DNA of 7,326 nt from Niastella sp. Lineage in GTDB: Bacteria; Bacteroidota; Bacteroidia; Chitinophagales; Chitinophagaceae. Of the stretch, positions 5,076 through 7,326 are shown piece after piece (position 1 is the first letter of the stretch; each line of letters starts with the position of its first letter). The DNA lies in assembly GCA_021154515.1 (NCBI GenBank), contig JAJKIL010000336.1, positions 1-7,326 of the forward strand, read 5' to 3'. The position numbers and the translations under genes are program-made. Under the pieces are notes generated by a model that saw nothing but the letters and a program-made list of their open reading frames with translations, had not been told where the DNA came from and made no database searches.

Positions 5076-7326
5076 ATGCGCCCTAATTTACGCTTGCTGG
5101 CTACCCCATTTACGGTTATCTTTTTATTGTTTACATCTACTATCGTTTTAGGACAATCGACGTTAACTGCTGACCAGGAAGATTACCTCCCTGGCAGTAC
5201 AGCTACGCTTACAGGGACCGGATTTCAAGCCGGGGAATCTGTTACTGTGCAAGTAGTTCATGCTGATGGTACTCCGGATACCGGGGAAGATCATGATCCA
5301 TGGATTGTTATAGCCGATAACAATGGCAGCTTTATAACCACCTGGCATGTTTGTGAAGACGATTGTGTTGGCTCTTTATTAAAAGCAACAGCAGATGGCC
5401 AGGCGTCAGGCCGGCATGCGGAAACATTTTTTACCGATGCCAATTTGAATTCGGTATCCGTAGGAACTGCATCACAGTCGGTAAACTACGGAACTGCAGC
5501 ATCTGTTACTTATACAGTTAGTGTGAAAGCAACCGGCTCAGGCACCGGCCCAACCAATGTAACCTTAAATGTTACGGGACTGCCTGCAGGGGTAACTTAT
5601 TCATTTAGCAGTAATCCAATAAATTTCACGGGGCCGACTACTATCGATGTAACACTAACTTTGAGTGTTCAAAATAATACAGATGTTCCGGCATCTCCTA
5701 CTTTTACGGTGACAGCAACTGCAGGGGGGACCAGCAAATCGGGGACAGGTACATTGACAATAAACCGCCATCCGGTTACAGGAAGTATAACTGCCGATAA
5801 TAAAGTTTATGATGGAGGTGCTACCGCAACCATACTCACCCGTACACTTTCAGGTGTTTTATTTGGCGATGACGTGTCGCTTTCAGGAGGCACAGCAACA
5901 TTTGCCGATAAAAATATCGGTACAAAAACAGTAACTGCAACCGGTCTCACGTTAAGTGGGACTAAGGTTGGTAATTATATCCTTGGCAGCACCACGGCTA
6001 CCAATTCGGCAACTATTACAGCCAAGCCGCTTACCACCGTTTTTTCGATTGCAGACAAGGTTTATGATGGTAATACTAGCGCCACTATTACAAACCGGCA
6101 ACTTCAGGGTATAATAGGAAATGAAAAAGTAACGCTTACCGGTGGTACGGCTACTTTCTCCGATAAAAATGCAGGCGCCGGTAAAACCGTTAATGTAGTC
6201 GCCCCAATGAGCCTTACCGGCGCGGATGCCGGCAATTATTCCATCGGCACCATTGGGTCCGGCACGGCAAGCATAACAGTCAGAACAGCAACCATCATCT
6301 ATACGGTAAGTGATAAAACATATGATGGCACTGCAGCTGCCACTATTGCTTCTGCTGTTATTCCTTCGGCTGACGTTGATCCACTTCACGGGTTAATTGC
6401 CGGTGATAATGTGACTGTTGACTTTAGCAGCGCCACCGCAACCTTCGCCAGCAAGGATATTGCTAATACACAACCCCAACCGGTATCAGCGAGTGGCTTT
6501 ATTTTAACTGGCTCAGATGGGCCGGCGCCTGGTGGTAATGGCAATTACCAGGTGAATGCTGTAACCGTATTTTCTGCTTCGGCCAATATAGCACAGTTGC
6601 CAATTACCATCACCTTTACTGCCAGCAACAAAATATATGATGGTTTAACCAGCGCTACTATTTTAACCAGAACGCTTGTCGGGGCCATTGCTGTTGATGC
6701 AGGCAAGATAAGTGGCAGCCTGGGAACGGCAACTTTCGATACCAAAAATGTTGGAACCGGTAAAACAGTCTCGGCAACCGGTTTTACTCTTACCGGTTCT
6801 GCAAAAGGGGATTATATTCTTGTTCCCAGTTCTGCAACAACCATTGCTAACATTACTCCACGTGGTTTAAGTGTAATAGCCCAAACCGATAATCGTGTTT
6901 ATAATGGAACAACCAGTTCTGCCGTAGCACCCATAGTACCACCATTGCAAACCGGCGATAATATTGCTACCGCACCAACACAGGCATATAACAACAGGAA
7001 CATTGGAACCAATAAAACCCTAACAGCTTCCGGTCTTGTGATCAATGATGGTAATGAAGGAAATAACTACAGTATTACTTATACTTCAAATAATACCGGT
7101 ATTATTACCGTCAGGGGTATCAATGTAACAGCCCAAACCGATAGCCGGGTTTATAATGGAACAGCAAACTCAACCGCAGCACCTGTAGTAGATGTATTGC
7201 AAGTAGGAGATAATATTGCGACTGCACCAAGACACGTGGATAACAACAGGCACCCGGGCACCGGTACAACGCTGGCAGCTTCCGGTCTTGTGATCCAGGA
7301 TGGATATCGAGGCAATAACTATAGTG
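5076..7326 (+). CDS. Large secreted YDG-repeat adhesin-like protein, N-terminal 750 residues (partial)
   Basis: An uninterrupted frame runs from ATG 5076 to the right edge with no stop. An in-frame TAA at 5061 leaves this as the first ATG; no Shine-Dalgarno site is seen. Residues 1-26 are a Sec signal peptide (MRPNLRLLA, hydrophobic core, VLGQS; cleavage near 26/27). Residues ~27-126 form an Ig/IPT-like domain (DYLPGSTATLTGTGFQAGE, HADGTPDTGEDHDPW) with C93 and C97. Residues ~127-235 form a second beta-sandwich (NVTLNVTGLPAGVTYSFS). Six YDG-type modules follow, with the signature tyrosine at 245, 330, 416, 521, 609 and 693: KVYDG, KVYDG, KTYDG, KIYDG, RVYNG, RVYNG. Spacing is 84-88 residues except 105 after the third. 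Each module has a TATF/ASxD-like middle and a GNY end. Such proteins are usually exported surface adhesins or matrix proteins, often with a C-terminal type IX secretion or gliding-associated sorting domain. That end is outside the window. The ligand is unknown. Confidence 0.93.
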   Translation, partial: MRPNLRLLATPFTVIFLLFTSTIVLGQSTLTADQEDYLPGSTATLTGTGFQAGESVTVQVVHADGTPDTGEDHDPWIVIADNNGSFITTWHVCEDDCVGSLLKATADGQASGRHAETFFTDANLNSVSVGTASQSVNYGTAASVTYTVSVKATGSGTGPTNVTLNVTGLPAGVTYSFSSNPINFTGPTTIDVTLTLSVQNNTDVPASPTFTVTATAGGTSKSGTGTLTINRHPVTGSITADNKVYDGGATATILTRTLSGVLFGDDVSLSGGTATFADKNIGTKTVTATGLTLSGTKVGNYILGSTTATNSATITAKPLTTVFSIADKVYDGNTSATITNRQLQGIIGNEKVTLTGGTATFSDKNAGAGKTVNVVAPMSLTGADAGNYSIGTIGSGTASITVRTATIIYTVSDKTYDGTAAATIASAVIPSADVDPLHGLIAGDNVTVDFSSATATFASKDIANTQPQPVSASGFILTGSDGPAPGGNGNYQVNAVTVFSASANIAQLPITITFTASNKIYDGLTSATILTRTLVGAIAVDAGKISGSLGTATFDTKNVGTGKTVSATGFTLTGSAKGDYILVPSSATTIANITPRGLSVIAQTDNRVYNGTTSSAVAPIVPPLQTGDNIATAPTQAYNNRNIGTNKTLTASGLVINDGNEGNNYSITYTSNNTGIITVRGINVTAQTDSRVYNGTANSTAAPVVDVLQVGDNIATAPRHVDNNRHPGTGTTLAASGLVIQDGYRGNNYS
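6864..7326 (+). repeat. Two tandem ~252-bp YNG repeat units (second cut by window edge)
   Basis: Unit 5 (6864-7115) and unit 6 (7116-7326, partial) are in phase at exactly 252 bases. Their proteins match at 46 of 70 residues by hand alignment, well above the resemblance to the four earlier YDG units. They share a 20-base identical run (CAGCTTCCGGTCTTGTGATC) and AQTD, RVYNGT, GDNIATAP, SGLVI and GNNYS. Differences cluster after GDNIATAP and around NNRxxGT. This suggests a younger tandem expansion that may continue rightward. Confidence 0.85.

Noticed and set aside
5952..6745. - strand open frames inside the adhesin
   Set aside because: They are antisense shadows of the repetitive Thr/Ala/Gly-rich coding sequence. 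The + frame is continuous, has a signal peptide and encodes recognisable modules.
5796..7326. YDG array as a CRISPR or DNA-level satellite
   Set aside because: The periodicity is in the protein, with ~252-bp in-frame units and diverged DNA. There are no short identical repeats with spacers.

Overview
The window looks like an accessory region of a Bacteroidota chromosome, probably Chitinophagaceae-like. This is inferred from family content: a CQK-type lipoprotein polysaccharide lyase, a secreted YDG-repeat adhesin, small 'IYPKD' proteins of a kind I associate with Bacteroidota, AT-rich intergenic DNA, and starts without Shine-Dalgarno sites. No taxonomic marker gene is present.

Layout. (1) Positions 1-99, + strand: the 3' end of a group II intron, with a complete domain V, a domain VI and a bulged branch-point adenosine. 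The rest of the intron, and any intron-encoded reverse transcriptase, lies left of the window. (2) Positions 99-1688, - strand: three consecutive genes, transcribed in the order 248 aa, 131 aa, 121 aa. Together they carry four copies of one ~100-residue module (a [TN]xxxYxxP...LY element, then IYPKD, then a predicted helix-turn-helix-like segment, ending in FxxES). Their function is unknown. The intron ends exactly at the stop codon of the last gene. (3) Positions 1882-3126, - strand: a lipoprotein polysaccharide lyase of the heparin-lyase-I-like type with a C-terminal beta-sandwich domain. (4) Positions 3127-3805: intergenic, with a good dyad and a G+C-richer patch. (5) Positions 3806-4249, - strand: a stand-alone CheY-like response regulator. 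(6) Positions 4250-5075: a long AT-rich divergent intergenic region with one terminator-like hairpin. (7) Position 5076 to the right edge, + strand: the first 750 codons of a large secreted repeat protein with a signal peptide, two N-terminal Ig-like domains and six YDG/YNG modules. It has no stop in the window.

How the parts relate. The lyase and the adhesin are cell-envelope or secreted products suited to life on polysaccharides or surfaces, and the single-domain regulator between them could belong to a phosphorelay. Nothing in the sequence proves that they act together. No SusC/SusD pair, sensor kinase or sulfatase is visible, so this is not a recognisable polysaccharide utilisation locus. 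The most unusual part is the four-module IYPKD cluster ending at a group II intron. It resembles a lineage-specific expanded family and is the best candidate for an undescribed system, but its role cannot be read from the sequence alone.
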